From assembly GCF_014697375.1 (NCBI RefSeq), contig NZ_JACJRS010000010.1, positions 1 through 64,000 on the forward strand: 64,000 bases of DNA, read 5' to 3'. Of this stretch, positions 62,841 through 64,000 are shown piece by piece. The position numbers and the translations under genes are program-made. The notes below the pieces were generated by a model. The model did no database searches, was not told the DNA's origin, and was given only the letters and a program-made list of their open reading frames with translations. Source of the stretch: Phormidium sp. FACHB-1136. Lineage in GTDB: Bacteria > Cyanobacteriota > Cyanobacteriia > Phormidesmidales > Phormidesmidaceae. Each line of letters begins with the position of its first letter. Position 1 is the stretch's first letter.

Positions 62841-64000
62841 ATGGCCTCCCCTAGCCTCGCCCCTTTGCTTCCAACCTATGGTTACGGTGTGCCGATGCCT
62901 GTTGATTCCTGCCCAGATGTGCCTTTTCTGCCGCCGTGGTATCTGCGATCTGGGTTGCTGATGACCCTCTACATGGCCCTCGTCGCGCCCCACACCTGGA
63001 CTAAAACGATCCAACTGCCCCCAGTACCCTATCAAGACCATATTTTTGAGGGGCCGGGCCGGGTGCCGCTGTTTGGGCAGTGGGCCACGCCTCCCCAGGC
63101 CAAGGGCACCCTGATTGCCACCTACGGCATCACAGGCAGTCTCGAAGATCAGTGGTTTTTGGAAATTCTGGGTCGCAAAGCCTACCATCGGGGCTATGGG
63201 GTGCTGCTGTTCGACTGGCGAGCCCACGGCAAAACGGCAGAACTTTCCCCCACCCTCACCTCCGACGGTCTCTACGAAGGGGATGACTATGTGGCCCTCG
63301 CGGCCCAGGCCAAGGCGTTGGGTTGTCCGCCGCCCTACTGGTTTGTGGGCTATTCCCTCAGTGGCCAACTGGCGCTGTGGGCGGGTAAGTCGGCCATGCA
63401 CCTGCCCCAAGAGTCACCGCTCCAGCCGGAGGACATGGGCGGCGTAGCGGTAATCTGTCCCAACCTAGACGCCAATCGTTCTCTGCCCTACCTGATGGCG
63501 GCTCCCTTGGGGCAGTATCTAGAGCAGGCCATTGCGAAGGAACTCAAGCGTTTGGCGCTGAAATTGCACCAATACCATCCTCAGGAGTTTGACCTAGCGG
63601 CCATCCAGCGGGCGAACAGCATTTGGGGCTTTGACCACGAGTTGGTGATCCCCCGTTTGGGCTTTGCCACCGTAGAAGATTACTATGCCGCCAGTTGCCC
63701 CCTGCCCTTTTTGGCCGATCTGACGGTGCCCACCCTCATTCTCTACGCCGCCGATGATCCGCTGTTCAGCCCAGACATTGTGCCTGAGCTAATCGCCCTG
63801 GGCAAACAAAGCCCCCATCTGGAGGTCGTCGTCACGGAGTATGGCGGTCACGTTGGCTACTACAGCGGCCCCATGGGGCAACAGCTTGCCAACGACCCAG
63901 ACCCCTGGTGGGCCTGGAACCGAGTGCTGGATTGGGTAGAGGGCCAGCGGTTAAGCCCCGCTAACGCCACCAGGAACAAGGCCATGGGGATTGACCGCAA
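62841..64000 (+). CDS. YheT-like alpha/beta hydrolase, cut by window end
   Basis: At least 386 residues, still open at 64000. I start at ATG 62841, which has GGAGAGG seven to eight bases upstream; ATG 62895 is an alternative. The PPWYLRSGLLMTLYMAL opening is typical of the YheT branch. It is followed by TYGITGSLEDQWFL, LLFDWRAHGKTAE (oxyanion/lid region), nucleophile Ser in VGYSLSGQLALW, Asp in YAADDPLF and His in YGGHVGYYSG, giving a full catalytic triad. The substrate is unknown; relatives act on short-chain esters. Confidence 0.88.
   Translation, partial: MASPSLAPLLPTYGYGVPMPVDSCPDVPFLPPWYLRSGLLMTLYMALVAPHTWTKTIQLPPVPYQDHIFEGPGRVPLFGQWATPPQAKGTLIATYGITGSLEDQWFLEILGRKAYHRGYGVLLFDWRAHGKTAELSPTLTSDGLYEGDDYVALAAQAKALGCPPPYWFVGYSLSGQLALWAGKSAMHLPQESPLQPEDMGGVAVICPNLDANRSLPYLMAAPLGQYLEQAIAKELKRLALKLHQYHPQEFDLAAIQRANSIWGFDHELVIPRLGFATVEDYYAASCPLPFLADLTVPTLILYAADDPLFSPDIVPELIALGKQSPHLEVVVTEYGGHVGYYSGPMGQQLANDPDPWWAWNRVLDWVEGQRLSPANATRNKAMGIDR

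Overview
The window is chromosomal DNA from a cyanobacterium. It carries psaD (photosystem I), chlG (chlorophyll a synthase), ftrV (ferredoxin-thioredoxin reductase variable chain), a cyAbrB regulator, the rbp-rpsU pair and a cobalamin-type gene set. Three consecutive genes, here called fraC-fraD-fraE, match the filament-integrity operon known from Anabaena, so the organism is probably filamentous. No heterocyst gene is present. Most of the window is GC-rich, with dense, short-spaced genes on both strands. A Leptolyngbya/Nodosilinea-like affiliation is only a guess.

Layout. 1-3780 is an accessory, AT-rich edge: the C-terminus of an IS630-type transposase, a large Eco57I-like restriction-modification/methylase gene, a 16-bp perfect inverted repeat, three 41-bp tandem hairpin units, and a frameshifted N-terminal relic of an integron-type tyrosine integrase. 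3783-11319 holds pta, a VOC protein, a PIN-TRAM membrane protein and a 1115-residue hybrid histidine kinase. 11710-13826 is psaD then trpE. 14195-20313 is a minus-strand block of envelope and housekeeping genes (DALR-like protein, GerMN, DUF2993, M23 peptidase, peptide deformylase, DMT transporter), followed by initiator tRNA-Met. 20575-29770 holds a lipoprotein phosphoesterase, polA, an FkbM methyltransferase, a coiled-coil protein, an NlpC/P60 peptidase coupled to a membrane protein, and cyAbrB.

30040-41030 holds an Rrf2 regulator overlapping cobD, a double hemerythrin, a membrane NACHT ATPase, gyrA, a duplicated-domain cobO, and fraCDE. 41370-52749 holds gltA, an RRM protein, rpsU, bioF, speA, a pentapeptide protein, a GH8 glucanase, a histidine phosphatase and a sulfatase-fold hydrolase. 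52750-53760 is a small AT-rich island with a PIN-domain toxin-antitoxin pair, flanked on its right by a decayed copy of the sulfatase 3' end. 53765-64000 holds surE, pheS, a class A PBP, chlG, a DUF423 protein, ftrV, small unknowns, a leaderless solute-binding-type protein and a YheT-like hydrolase cut by the window edge.

The intergenic DNA is rich in dispersed repeats. One is a family of palindromes built around GGGCGAGG-TCT-CCTCGCCC. Another is a G-rich heptad repeat (GGGAGTC) seen three times: twice abutting a start codon and once in frame inside polA. The best candidates for new biology are the integron-like relic with hairpin units at the left edge, the heptad repeats in translation-critical positions, and the toxin-antitoxin island at the sulfatase 3' end.
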